A DNA stretch of 64,000 nucleotides from Solirubrobacter soli DSM 22325 (GTDB taxonomy: Bacteria > Actinomycetota > Thermoleophilia > Solirubrobacterales > Solirubrobacteraceae): assembly GCF_000423665.1 (NCBI RefSeq), contig NZ_KE384069.1, positions 547,588 through 611,587 on the forward strand, in the 5' to 3' direction. A program made the translations under genes and the position numbers. Below the pieces are notes generated by a model that was not told where the DNA came from, made no database searches, and saw nothing but the letters and a program-made list of their open reading frames with translations. Positions 15,965 through 23,145 of this stretch are shown here, one piece after another (position 1 is the first letter of the stretch; each line of letters begins with the position of its first letter).

Positions 15965-16317
15965 GGCCCGCGGCCGTGGCGGTGCTCGGGCTCCGCGTCG
16001 CCTACGGCGCGGCGCTGGTCCTCGCACCCGAGAAGGTCACCCGTTCGTGGCTAGGCCCGATCGGCGATCCGGCCAAGGTCGCCCTGCGCGGGATCGGCGG
16101 CCGTGAGATCGCCGTGCATGGCCTGGCGATCGCCGCCGCCGTGCGCGGGAAGCCGCTCGCGCCGTGGCTGCTGGCCAGCATCGCGGGCGATCTCAATGAC
16201 ATCGCGGCGACGTTCGCGGGGCGGCGGGGCATCCCGGACGGCGCGCCGGCCAAGACCGCGATCGTCGCGGGCGGCTCCGCCGCGCTGACGGCTGCCATCC
16301 TCGCCGCCGAGCGATGA
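15961..16317 (+). CDS. Small hydrophobic protein of unknown function (DUF4267-like)
   Basis: 118 residues, Ala-rich, with three or four weak membrane segments ('VAVLGLRVAYGAALVLAP', 'IAVHGLAIAAAV', and a final 'AAILAAE'). A 'RGIGGREIAVHG' string near residue 43 resembles DUF4267-like membrane proteins. ATG at 15961 overlaps the CFA-synthase stop (ATGA), so it belongs to that operon and is probably a membrane partner of the lipid-modifying enzymes. Function unknown. Confidence 0.75.
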   Translation: MRPAAVAVLGLRVAYGAALVLAPEKVTRSWLGPIGDPAKVALRGIGGREIAVHGLAIAAAVRGKPLAPWLLASIAGDLNDIAATFAGRRGIPDGAPAKTAIVAGGSAALTAAILAAER

Positions 16318-16360
16318 GACACGGCACACCCGCCATGCCCGTGCGCCGCCCGCGGGGCTC

Positions 16361-17143
16361 GTGATCGCCTATACGCGCACCGGCAGCGGCGAGCCGCTCG
16401 TGCTGCTGCACGCGCTCGGCACCGACCGGCACATGTGGGATCCGGTGATCGAGCGCCTGAGCGCCGAGCGGGAGGTCTACGCCGTCGACATGCCGGGGTT
16501 CGGCGAGTCCGCGCCCATCGAGCCGTCGGCCCCGGCCGACCTCGCCCGCGCCGTCCACGAAGGCCTCGGCCTCGACCGCCCGCACGTGGCCGGGAACTCG
16601 CTCGGCGGGTGGGTGGCGCTCGAGCTCGCGCTCGCCGGCCACGCACGCAGCGTCACCGCAATCGCACCGGCGGGGATGTGGGAGCGGCCGCTGCAGCCCA
16701 AACGCGCCGCCGCGCGGCAGCTCGCCCGCGCCCTGCGGCCGGCGCTGCCGACGCTCCTTCGGAGCGAGCGCGGCCGCCGGCTCGCGCTCGGCGGCACGAT
16801 CGCGCGCCCCGAGCGGGTGCCGTACGCGGCGGCGCTGCAGCTCGTGCGCGCTTACGCGAACGCGCCCGGCTTCGACGCCGCCAACGCGGCGATGCGCGCC
16901 GGCCACTTCCCGCGGCTAGCCGAGATCGACGTCCCGCTCACGCTCGCGTGGCCCGAGCACGACCGGCTCGTCGGCCGGCCCCGCTCCGTTCCCGCCGTCG
17001 CGCACGAATTTCGCCTCCGCGGGTGCGGGCACATGCCCACCTGGGACGATCCCGAGCTCGTCGCGGACGTGCTGCTGGCGGGCAGCACGCTCACGCCAGG
17101 CGACGTTGAACTCGCCGCCGAGCAGGATCGCGATGCTGGCTAG
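16361..17143 (+). CDS. Alpha/beta-fold hydrolase
   Basis: 260 residues. Oxyanion region 'LVLLHALGTDRHMWDPV', nucleophile elbow 'GNSLGGW' and the C-terminal catalytic His in 'CGHMPTWDDPELV' are in order; the acid is likely the Asp of 'PEHDRLVGRP'. GTG at 16361 begins the first strand; there is no good ribosome site. It follows the lipid-modification operon by 44 bases. The last 76 codons (from 16916) overlap the 3' end of the YihY gene on the other strand, and the catalytic His lies in that overlap, so both strands seem to be coding there. Confidence 0.87.
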   Translation: MIAYTRTGSGEPLVLLHALGTDRHMWDPVIERLSAEREVYAVDMPGFGESAPIEPSAPADLARAVHEGLGLDRPHVAGNSLGGWVALELALAGHARSVTAIAPAGMWERPLQPKRAAARQLARALRPALPTLLRSERGRRLALGGTIARPERVPYAAALQLVRAYANAPGFDAANAAMRAGHFPRLAEIDVPLTLAWPEHDRLVGRPRSVPAVAHEFRLRGCGHMPTWDDPELVADVLLAGSTLTPGDVELAAEQDRDAG

Positions 17144-17983
17144 GTAGGCCCAGATCACCGTCGCCACGACGGCGTTGACGGCCTGGCCGATCAGCTCGAC
17201 GTTCGCGTCCCCGCTGGCGACGCCGAGCGAGTCGCGCATCCCGGCGGTCAGCCGGAACGCCGCGGCGGCGATGATCCACAGCGCCGCGCCGACGATCGCA
17301 CCCGGCAGGCACTCGCGGGCGCAGTGCTTGACGTTCGGGCTGTAGCGGTAGAGGAAGACCAGGAACGCGACGACCATCAGCAGCAGGAGCGGCCAGCGCA
17401 GGAGCGACCAGGCGAACGCGTACTCGTCGCTGAGGCCGATCCGGCGGGCGAGGCCGCCGTCGGGATCGCCGAGCGGTCCGGTGACCATCAGCTCGACGCT
17501 GGCCGCCACGAGGCCGACGGAGATCAGGGCGAACGCGAGCGCGATGAAGCGCTGGATCACGGTCGTGCGCCCGTGCTCGACGTGGTAGACGTGGTCGAGC
17601 GCGTGCGCGGTCGACATGAACAGGTGGCTGGAGAGCCACCAGGCGACCAGCAGGCCGATCGCCGCGACGCCGCCGCGCGGCTGCGCGAGTTGCGCGTGCA
17701 CGAACGGCGCGATCACCTTGTCGGCCAGCTCCGGCCCCATCAGCGTGCGCACGGCCTCGACCGAGGCGTTCTCGGCCTTGGCCACCGTGCCGGAGCCGAT
17801 CACCCCTTCGCTCAACCCGAGCGCGGAGCCGACCGCGACCGTCGAGGGCACGAGCGTCAGGACGGCGAAGAACGCCATCTCGGCGGCATGGCCGGTGGTG
17901 CGGTGGGCTTTGGCGGCGAGGCCGGCCCGGACCGCGACCGACCACGCCTTGTCGTCGTTCACGTCGACGTTGGGAACGTGCAC
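16916..17983 (-). CDS. YihY/BrkB-family inner-membrane protein
   Basis: 355 residues. Six membrane segments typical of the family ('MAFFAVLTLVPSTVAVGSAL', 'LLVAWWLSSHLFMSTAHALD', 'LRWPLLLLMVVAFLVFLY', 'AIVGAALWIIAAAAFRL' and the closing 'WAYLASIAILLGGEFN'). The fold ends near residue 296; a charged 59-residue tail follows, encoded wholly within the overlap with the alpha/beta hydrolase gene. Once called ribonuclease BN by error; the true role is unknown. Alone on its strand, downstream of a ParB-like gene by 51 bases. Confidence 0.88.
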   Translation of the reverse strand: MHVPNVDVNDDKAWSVAVRAGLAAKAHRTTGHAAEMAFFAVLTLVPSTVAVGSALGLSEGVIGSGTVAKAENASVEAVRTLMGPELADKVIAPFVHAQLAQPRGGVAAIGLLVAWWLSSHLFMSTAHALDHVYHVEHGRTTVIQRFIALAFALISVGLVAASVELMVTGPLGDPDGGLARRIGLSDEYAFAWSLLRWPLLLLMVVAFLVFLYRYSPNVKHCARECLPGAIVGAALWIIAAAAFRLTAGMRDSLGVASGDANVELIGQAVNAVVATVIWAYLASIAILLGGEFNVAWRERAARQQHVRDELGIVPGGHVPAPAEAKFVRDGGNGAGPADEPVVLGPRERERDVDLG

Positions 17984-18034
17984 GCGAATCTCTCCTCTGG
18001 CGTGAGAGGAGTATCGCGCACTTTGTGACGTTTG

Positions 18035-18469
18035 CTACGCCACGATCGCGTCGATCGTCACCGCGCCGCGGGCACGGGCCACCGAGACTCGGTGGTGCCC
18101 GTCGCGGATCGCGTACTCGTCGCCGACCTGGACGACCTCGATCGGGCCGAGGCCGGGTCCCGTGTGCTCGGCGACCCAGACGCGCAGCCAGCGGTTCCGC
18201 ATCCTCGAGGTCGGCCGGAACTCCGAGTCGAACTCGCGGGCGCGGCCCGGCTCGAGCGTGCCGGTGATGGCCTCGAGCGGGATCTCGCGCACCTTGCCGC
18301 CGCCGGAGCGGGTCGCGACCGGGTCGTCGTGGACGAGCAACTGCGCGCACTCCGCGCAGCGGCGCATCAGGATGCGGACCAGCGAGGCGCGCCGGCGCCG
18401 GCTCACGGCCTGGCCGAAGCGCTTCTCGCCCTCCATGTGGCTCAACGCGACGTGGTGGTGCGAGTACAT
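18035..18469 (-). CDS. ParB-like nuclease-domain protein
   Basis: 144 residues from ATG 18469; a GTG at 18517 would add 16. The C-terminal part 'IEVVQVGDEYAIRDGHHRVSVARARG' is the ParB/sulfiredoxin-like core with the GHHR string. The N-terminal half is basic with 'CAECAQLL' (a CxxC). Such small proteins are common in actinobacteria and are not chromosome-partition ParB; there is no parA neighbour and no parS site noted. Role unknown. It diverges from ThuA over about 90 bases. Confidence 0.75.
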   Translation of the reverse strand: MYSHHHVALSHMEGEKRFGQAVSRRRRASLVRILMRRCAECAQLLVHDDPVATRSGGGKVREIPLEAITGTLEPGRAREFDSEFRPTSRMRNRWLRVWVAEHTGPGLGPIEVVQVGDEYAIRDGHHRVSVARARGAVTIDAIVA

Positions 18470-18559
18470 GTCTATGAGAGTCGCAACGGTCTCCGTTTGA
18501 TGCAGTGGGGTCTGCACGCGGTGGTGCGTGCGGTTTCCCGGCCTGCTACTGGTTCAGAG

Positions 18560-19297
18560 GTGAGTGAACGAACAGTGCGCGTGACCGTGTGGGGTGAGAA
18601 TCTCCACGAGCGCGAAGAGCCCGCTGTGCAGGCGATTTACCCGGACGGGATGCACAGCGCGATCGCGGCGGGGCTCACCGAGTCACTCGGCGGGCGGGTC
18701 GAGGTTCGAACCGCGACGCTCGAGCAGCCGGAGCATGGTCTGACTCAAGACGTCCTCGACGCGACGGACGTGTTGACGTGGTGGGGGCACAAGGCGCACG
18801 AGCAGGTGGCCGACGAGGTCGTGGCGCGCGTGCAGCAGGCGGTGCTGGGCGGCATGGGGCTGCTGGTGCTGCACTCCGGCCACTACTCGAAGATCTTCCG
18901 CGCGTTGCTCGGGACGCCGTGCGACCTGCGCTGGCGCAACGACGGTGAGCGCGAACTGGTGTGGACGGTCGAGCCGTCGCACCCGATCGCGGCGGGCGTG
19001 CCGAACCCGATCGAGATCGAGGCGCAGGAGATGTACGGCGAGCCGTTCGCGATCCCGCGGCCGGACGAGCTGATCTTCATCTCGTCGTTCGCCGGGGGTG
19101 AAGTGTTCCGCGGCGGGTGCACGTGGGTGCGGGGCGCGGGGCGGATCTTCTACTTCAGCCCGGGCGACCAGGAGTACCCCGTCTACCACCACCCGGACGT
19201 GCGGCGGGTGCTCGCGAACGGCGTCCTGTGGGCGGCGCCGCGGCTGCGCTCGGCACCCGCCGGCTCGCCGGAGTCGGCGGTGGGATGGTGGAAGTGA
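18560..19297 (+). CDS. ThuA-like trehalose-utilisation domain protein
   Basis: About 245 residues. The amidotransferase-like fold of the ThuA family is seen in 'RVTVWGENLHEREEPAV', 'VLTWWGHKAHEQVADEV', 'GMGLLVLHSGHYSKIF' and 'GRIFYFSPGDQEYPVYHHP'. ThuA works with ThuB, a Gfo/Idh dehydrogenase, in oxidising trehalose and related sugars to 3-keto forms; here a Gfo/Idh gene follows with a 13-base overlap, which fits. Start GTG 18560 is preferred on reading frame, with GTG 18575 as an alternative; an AGAGGTGA ribosome-site-like string is at 18556. Confidence 0.85.
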   Translation: MSERTVRVTVWGENLHEREEPAVQAIYPDGMHSAIAAGLTESLGGRVEVRTATLEQPEHGLTQDVLDATDVLTWWGHKAHEQVADEVVARVQQAVLGGMGLLVLHSGHYSKIFRALLGTPCDLRWRNDGERELVWTVEPSHPIAAGVPNPIEIEAQEMYGEPFAIPRPDELIFISSFAGGEVFRGGCTWVRGAGRIFYFSPGDQEYPVYHHPDVRRVLANGVLWAAPRLRSAPAGSPESAVGWWK

Positions 19298-20352
19298 AGG
19301 TCGGCGTCGTCGGGGTCGGCTGGGCCGGCCAGCAGCACATCAAGGCGTATGCGGCGATGGAGGGCGTCTCGCTGATCGGCATCGCCGGCCTGGAGGAGGA
19401 GACCCGCGAGGAGCTCGCGGCGGAGTTCTCCGTGCCGCACTCCGTGGCGCGCTGGGAGGACCTGCTCGAAGTCGACGGGCTGGAGGCGATCAGCGTCGCG
19501 GTGCCGACGTTCCTGCACGCCCCGATCGCGATCGCCGCCCTCCAGCGCGGCATCCACGTCCTGTCGGAGAAGCCGATCGCGCTGGACGGCGCGCAGGCCG
19601 CGACGATGGTGGCGGCCGCGCGGGATGCCGGCAGGGTCCTGCAGGTCGCGTTCAACCATCGCCGCCGCGGGGACGTCAAGAAGCTGCGCTCGCTGATCGA
19701 GGAAGGGCGGCTCGGGCGGCCCTACTACACGAAGGCGTGGTGGCTGCGGCGCACCGGGATCCCGACGCTCGGCTCCTGGTTCACGCAGTCCTCGCTCGCG
19801 GGCGGCGGGCCGCTCGTGGACATCGGCGTGCACGTGCTCGACTACGCGCTCTTCCTGCTCGGCAACCCGTCGGTCAAGTCCGTGTCGGCGTCGACCTACG
19901 ACCTGCTCGGCACGAACGGCTTCGGCGGGTCTCCTGAGTCCTCGAAGTCGGGCGCCGGCGGCGACTTCGACGTCGAGGATCTCGCGACGGTCTTCATGCG
20001 GCTCGACGACGGCGGGACGTTGCTGCTCGAGGCGTCGTGGGCGATGCACCGCGCGGACGGAGACCAGTTCGGCGCGACCGTGTACGGCACCGAGGGCGGC
20101 GCCGAGTGGTCCGTCGACGACTACGTGCCGGTCGGCTCCTTGAAGCTGTTCGGGGACATCGACGGGCGGGCAACGGCGCAGTCGTTCCGGGCCGACGTCG
20201 GCGGTGCGCACGCGGAGGTCGTCGCGGACTTCGTCGCGGTCGTCCGCTCGGGCGAGTGGGCGGGGCATGACGGAAGCGCCGCGGCGGCGCTCGCGCGGGT
20301 CGTCGACGCCGCGTACCTGTCCGCCCGCGAGCAGCGCGAGGTGGCGTTGTGA
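19285..20352 (+). CDS. Gfo/Idh/MocA-family oxidoreductase
   Basis: 355 residues. N-terminal Rossmann motif 'VGVVGVGWAGQQHI', then 'VLSEKPIALDG' with the EKP signature Lys, and 'GGGPLVDIGVHVLDYALFLLG' with the catalytic Asp/His block. It should oxidise or reduce a sugar or inositol using NAD(P). ATG at 19285 overlaps the ThuA gene by 13 bases; a GTG at 19294 (GTGA overlap) is also possible. The next gene overlaps by GTGA. Confidence 0.92.
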   Translation: MVEVKVGVVGVGWAGQQHIKAYAAMEGVSLIGIAGLEEETREELAAEFSVPHSVARWEDLLEVDGLEAISVAVPTFLHAPIAIAALQRGIHVLSEKPIALDGAQAATMVAAARDAGRVLQVAFNHRRRGDVKKLRSLIEEGRLGRPYYTKAWWLRRTGIPTLGSWFTQSSLAGGGPLVDIGVHVLDYALFLLGNPSVKSVSASTYDLLGTNGFGGSPESSKSGAGGDFDVEDLATVFMRLDDGGTLLLEASWAMHRADGDQFGATVYGTEGGAEWSVDDYVPVGSLKLFGDIDGRATAQSFRADVGGAHAEVVADFVAVVRSGEWAGHDGSAAAALARVVDAAYLSAREQREVAL

Positions 20353-21233
20353 GGTTCGTCGTCCTTGGGGCGGGCGCGATCGGCGGGGCGCTCGGCGGCG
20401 GCCTGCACCGGGCGGGCCACGACGTGCTGATGCTCGCGCGCGGGGCGTCGGCGGACGTGCTGCGCTCGGCCGGGCTGACGCTGCAGACGCCGGACGCGGA
20501 CGAGGTCCTGCACGTGCCGGTCGGCTCGGTCGAGGACGTGCGCGACGGCGACGTGGTGATCCTGGCGGTCAAGTCGCAGGACACCGCTGCGGCGCTGGAC
20601 TCGCTGGCGGGGCGCGACGTGACGATCGTGTGCGCGCAGAACGGCGTCGCGAACGAGGCCGAGGCCCTGCGCCGCTTCGATCGCGTCTACGGCGTCTTCG
20701 TGTGGCTGCCGGCGCAGCACCTCGAGCCGGGCGTCGTGCAGATCTACTGCGCGCCGGTGATCGGCACGCTCGCCGTCGGACGCTTTCCGGCGGGTACGGA
20801 CGACCTCACGGCCGAGTTGGCCCGCGTCTTCACCGACGCCGGCTGCGACGTCCACGTCTCGGACGACATCATGCGGCTCAAGCGCGGCAAGCTGCTCGGC
20901 AACCTGATCAACAGCATCCAGGTGGTCGTCGGCGACGGCGACGAGGCCGAGGAGCTGCACGAGCTCGCGATGGACGAGGCCCGCGCCTGCTTCGCCGCCG
21001 CCGGCCTGCACTGGGAGGACGACACCCACCGGCTCGGAAACATGTCGCCGCCGCGCGAGGTCCACGGCGCCGGCCACGCGTTCTCCTCGACCTGGCAGAG
21101 CCTGCAACGCGGCGCGAGCCTCGAGACCGACTACCTCAACGGTGAGATCGTCCTGCTCGGCCGCCTCCACGGCGTCCCGACACCGGTCAACGCCGACGTC
21201 CAACGCCGCGTCGCAAACCTAAAGCCAACCTAA
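20349..21233 (+). CDS. Ketopantoate reductase (ApbA/PanE)-family protein
   Basis: 294 residues. It starts 'RFVVLGAGAIGGALGGGLHRAGHDV' (NADP motif), has 'LAVKSQDTAAAL' and 'CAQNGVANE' as in PanE, 'LKRGKLLGNLIN' with the catalytic Lys region, and a C-terminal 'SSTWQSLQRGASLETDYLNGEI' typical of the family's substrate end. Its place behind ThuA and a Gfo/Idh enzyme suggests a side role in sugar-acid metabolism rather than pantothenate synthesis. The last residues 'NLKPT' and the TAA stop come from palindrome copy C. Confidence 0.87.
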   Translation: MRFVVLGAGAIGGALGGGLHRAGHDVLMLARGASADVLRSAGLTLQTPDADEVLHVPVGSVEDVRDGDVVILAVKSQDTAAALDSLAGRDVTIVCAQNGVANEAEALRRFDRVYGVFVWLPAQHLEPGVVQIYCAPVIGTLAVGRFPAGTDDLTAELARVFTDAGCDVHVSDDIMRLKRGKLLGNLINSIQVVVGDGDEAEELHELAMDEARACFAAAGLHWEDDTHRLGNMSPPREVHGAGHAFSSTWQSLQRGASLETDYLNGEIVLLGRLHGVPTPVNADVQRRVANLKPT

Positions 21234-21262
21234 GGTGTCAGGCACTTCAGGTTGTCTTTAGG
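21216..21262. repeat. CTAAAG palindrome, copy C (two-tier form)
   Basis: A 47-base hairpin: AACCTAAAGCCAACCTAAGG on the left pairs with CTTCAGGTTGTCTTTAGG on the right around a TCAG loop. It lies exactly between two convergent genes. The plus-strand gene ends in the left arm (stop 21231-21233) and the minus-strand gene ends in the right arm (stop 21247-21249); the encoded tails are NLKPT and PLKTT, mirror readings of the same arm. Confidence 0.85.
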
Positions 21263-21822
21263 GGCAGTCTGGCGCGCAGCAGCGCGGCTTTTGCCGAACC
21301 ATGTCTGTCCCCGGCGCGTCTGAAGCGTTCGGAGAGGCCGAGGAGGGCGGCGAAGGCGAGCTCGTGGGTGCAGTGGCGGCGCAGGCTCCAGGGGTCGGCC
21401 GTGGTGCCGTCCATCGTCGCGTCGACGAGCCAGAGGCGTTCGCCGTCGGCGAGACCCGCGTACCAGCCGGTGGGGGCGGAGAGGACGTGGACTGGGAGGC
21501 CGGCCCGGCGACCGACCTCGGCGACGACCGACGCGAGCATCAGCGGGTGTCCCGCATGGGCCTCGAGCGCCGCGTCGAACCACAGGCCGGCGACGCTCGC
21601 GCGGTCCGCGTCGAAACCCGGATCGGTGTCGAGGACGTTGGCCAGTCGCGCGGCCGCGACACGGAGATCGCCTCCGGCGAGGCCGAAGAGGGGGAGGGCG
21701 AGCTCGTCCAGGCGCTGGTCGGCGGCGTCGGCGTCGACGTCGCGGAACTCGGCCGCCAGAGCGAGCATCAGGTCGGCGATGGGCGGGCAGCCACCGCTCG
21801 CCAGGTGGGTGAAGCCATCCAT
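21247..21822 (-). CDS. SirB1/transglutaminase-like domain protein
   Basis: 191 residues. The middle part 'HPLMLASVVAEVGRRAGLPVHVLSAPTGWYAGL' followed by 'LVDATMDG' matches the SirB1 N-terminal transglutaminase-like domain (the 'G(N)P..LA..Y..VA.R.GL' pattern). The family usually has no intact Cys-His-Asp triad and its function is not settled. Single gene with its start 66 bases from the divergent propeller gene. The last codons and stop lie in palindrome copy C. Confidence 0.7.
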   Translation of the reverse strand: MDGFTHLASGGCPPIADLMLALAAEFRDVDADAADQRLDELALPLFGLAGGDLRVAAARLANVLDTDPGFDADRASVAGLWFDAALEAHAGHPLMLASVVAEVGRRAGLPVHVLSAPTGWYAGLADGERLWLVDATMDGTTADPWSLRRHCTHELAFAALLGLSERFRRAGDRHGSAKAALLRARLPLKTT

Positions 21823-21888
21823 TTCCGACCAAACGTATCAGGATTTATTAGGTCGCCCTAACACGCGGTGGCCGGATAGCTTGCGCGC

Positions 21889-23142
21889 GTGCTCCGAGGT
21901 CTGGTCGTTCTCGTCGTGCTGCTCGTCGCCGCGCCCGCGGCGCGTGCGGACACGATCGTCTTCCGGCGCGGCTCGGACGTCTGGCGGATGTCCCCGGATG
22001 GGAGCGGCCAGACGAAGCTCACTCCGAGCGAGCGGCGGTACGAGTGGCCGTCGGCCGCCGACGACGGCACGCTGGTCGCCTCCGACGAGACCGGGCGCCT
22101 GTGGCGGATGACGCTCGACGGCGTCGCCCTCGGCGGGCCGATCCCCACCGCCGCGACCTTCGCCACCGACGACGCGCCCGCCGAGACACCCACCCACGTC
22201 CGCATCTCGCCCGACGCCACGAAGATCGCCTACGACCAGGTGATCGACGGCGACCCGACGACACTCTGGACGCCCGCGACGGCCACCGGCCTCGACTTCC
22301 CCGGCCAGGAGGACGGGCAGGCGTTCCTCGTGGACCCGTCGTGGATCGGCAGCGGCGCGCTGCTGTTGAGCCGCGACGTCGCGTCGCAGGATCCCGGCGC
22401 GACGTTCTCGCGCTACGCCCTCGGCCCGGACGACAGCGAGGAGCCGTGGTTCAGTGACGGCGCCGCCACATGGGCGACCGGCTTCGATGCCGCCGCGTCA
22501 CGCGACGGGAGCCGCATCGCGGTGCTCGAGGACGACGCCGCCGACAACGACGGAACGCCCACGCGCGTCGTCCTGCGGCTGTTCGCCGGCCCGGAGCCGA
22601 CCTTCCGTTGCGAGCTCGGACTCACCGCGACCGACGACGTCGAGTCCATCAGTCCCACGTTCTCGCCCGACGGCACCCGCCTCGCCTGGGCCGAGCCCGA
22701 CGGCATCCACGTCGCCACGCTCGGCGCCCTCACCGACTGTGCCGCGATCCGCGAGCAGGTCGTGACCCTCCCGGGCGCCTGGGAGCCCTACTGGACGCCC
22801 GCGACCCCCGCCGCGGCCCGCCCCGGCGCGCCCACGACGACCACGCCCGCGCCGTTGACGCTCGACGTGAAGACTCGGGCGAGGCCGCACCGTTCGACCC
22901 TGCGCAAGCGCGGCCTGCGCGTCCGGGTCACGGTCAGCGCGCCGACCACCGTCCGCCTCTCCGTCAAGGTCGCCGGAACGAAGCGGTTCGCGGCCGTCAC
23001 GACCCGCAAGCTCGACAACGCGGGCACGACGACCATCACGGTGCGGCTGCGGAGCGGGGCGCTGCGCGCGGCGACGCGACTCGTGCTGCACGTGAGCGCG
23101 CCCGGCGCCACGCCAGTAGATAAAGGGGTCAGGCCCCTTTAG
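21889..23142 (+). CDS. Secreted PD40/TolB-like beta-propeller protein
   Basis: 417 residues from a GTG. A signal peptide (LVVLVVLLVAAPAARA, cut after residue 20) is followed by repeated 'IVFRRGSDVWRMSPDGSGQTKLT' and 'PTFSPDGTRLAWAEPDGIHVA' units, i.e. TolB/WD40-like blades, to about residue 290. A Pro/Thr linker and a small beta domain ('VRVTVSAPTTVRLSVKVAG') close the protein. Probably secreted or surface-bound; no enzyme motif seen. The final 'DKGVRPL' and the stop TAG are encoded by palindrome copy D. Confidence 0.82.
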   Translation: MLRGLVVLVVLLVAAPAARADTIVFRRGSDVWRMSPDGSGQTKLTPSERRYEWPSAADDGTLVASDETGRLWRMTLDGVALGGPIPTAATFATDDAPAETPTHVRISPDATKIAYDQVIDGDPTTLWTPATATGLDFPGQEDGQAFLVDPSWIGSGALLLSRDVASQDPGATFSRYALGPDDSEEPWFSDGAATWATGFDAAASRDGSRIAVLEDDAADNDGTPTRVVLRLFAGPEPTFRCELGLTATDDVESISPTFSPDGTRLAWAEPDGIHVATLGALTDCAAIREQVVTLPGAWEPYWTPATPAAARPGAPTTTTPAPLTLDVKTRARPHRSTLRKRGLRVRVTVSAPTTVRLSVKVAGTKRFAAVTTRKLDNAGTTTITVRLRSGALRAATRLVLHVSAPGATPVDKGVRPL

Positions 23143-23145
23143 GTT
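23119..23145. repeat. CTAAAG palindrome, copy D
   Basis: Perfect arms TAAAGGGG (23121-23128) and CCCCTTTA (23134-23141) around TCAGG, followed on the plus strand by GGTTTTT, so it also looks like an intrinsic terminator. It holds the stop of the propeller gene (23140-23142) and, on the other strand, the stop of the proline-racemase-like gene (23139-23141). Confidence 0.85.

Noticed and set aside
18035..18469. Plasmid or chromosome partition system from the ParB-like gene
   Set aside because: No parA, no parS-like site and the protein has only the small ParB-like core; such genes are common as single chromosomal genes.
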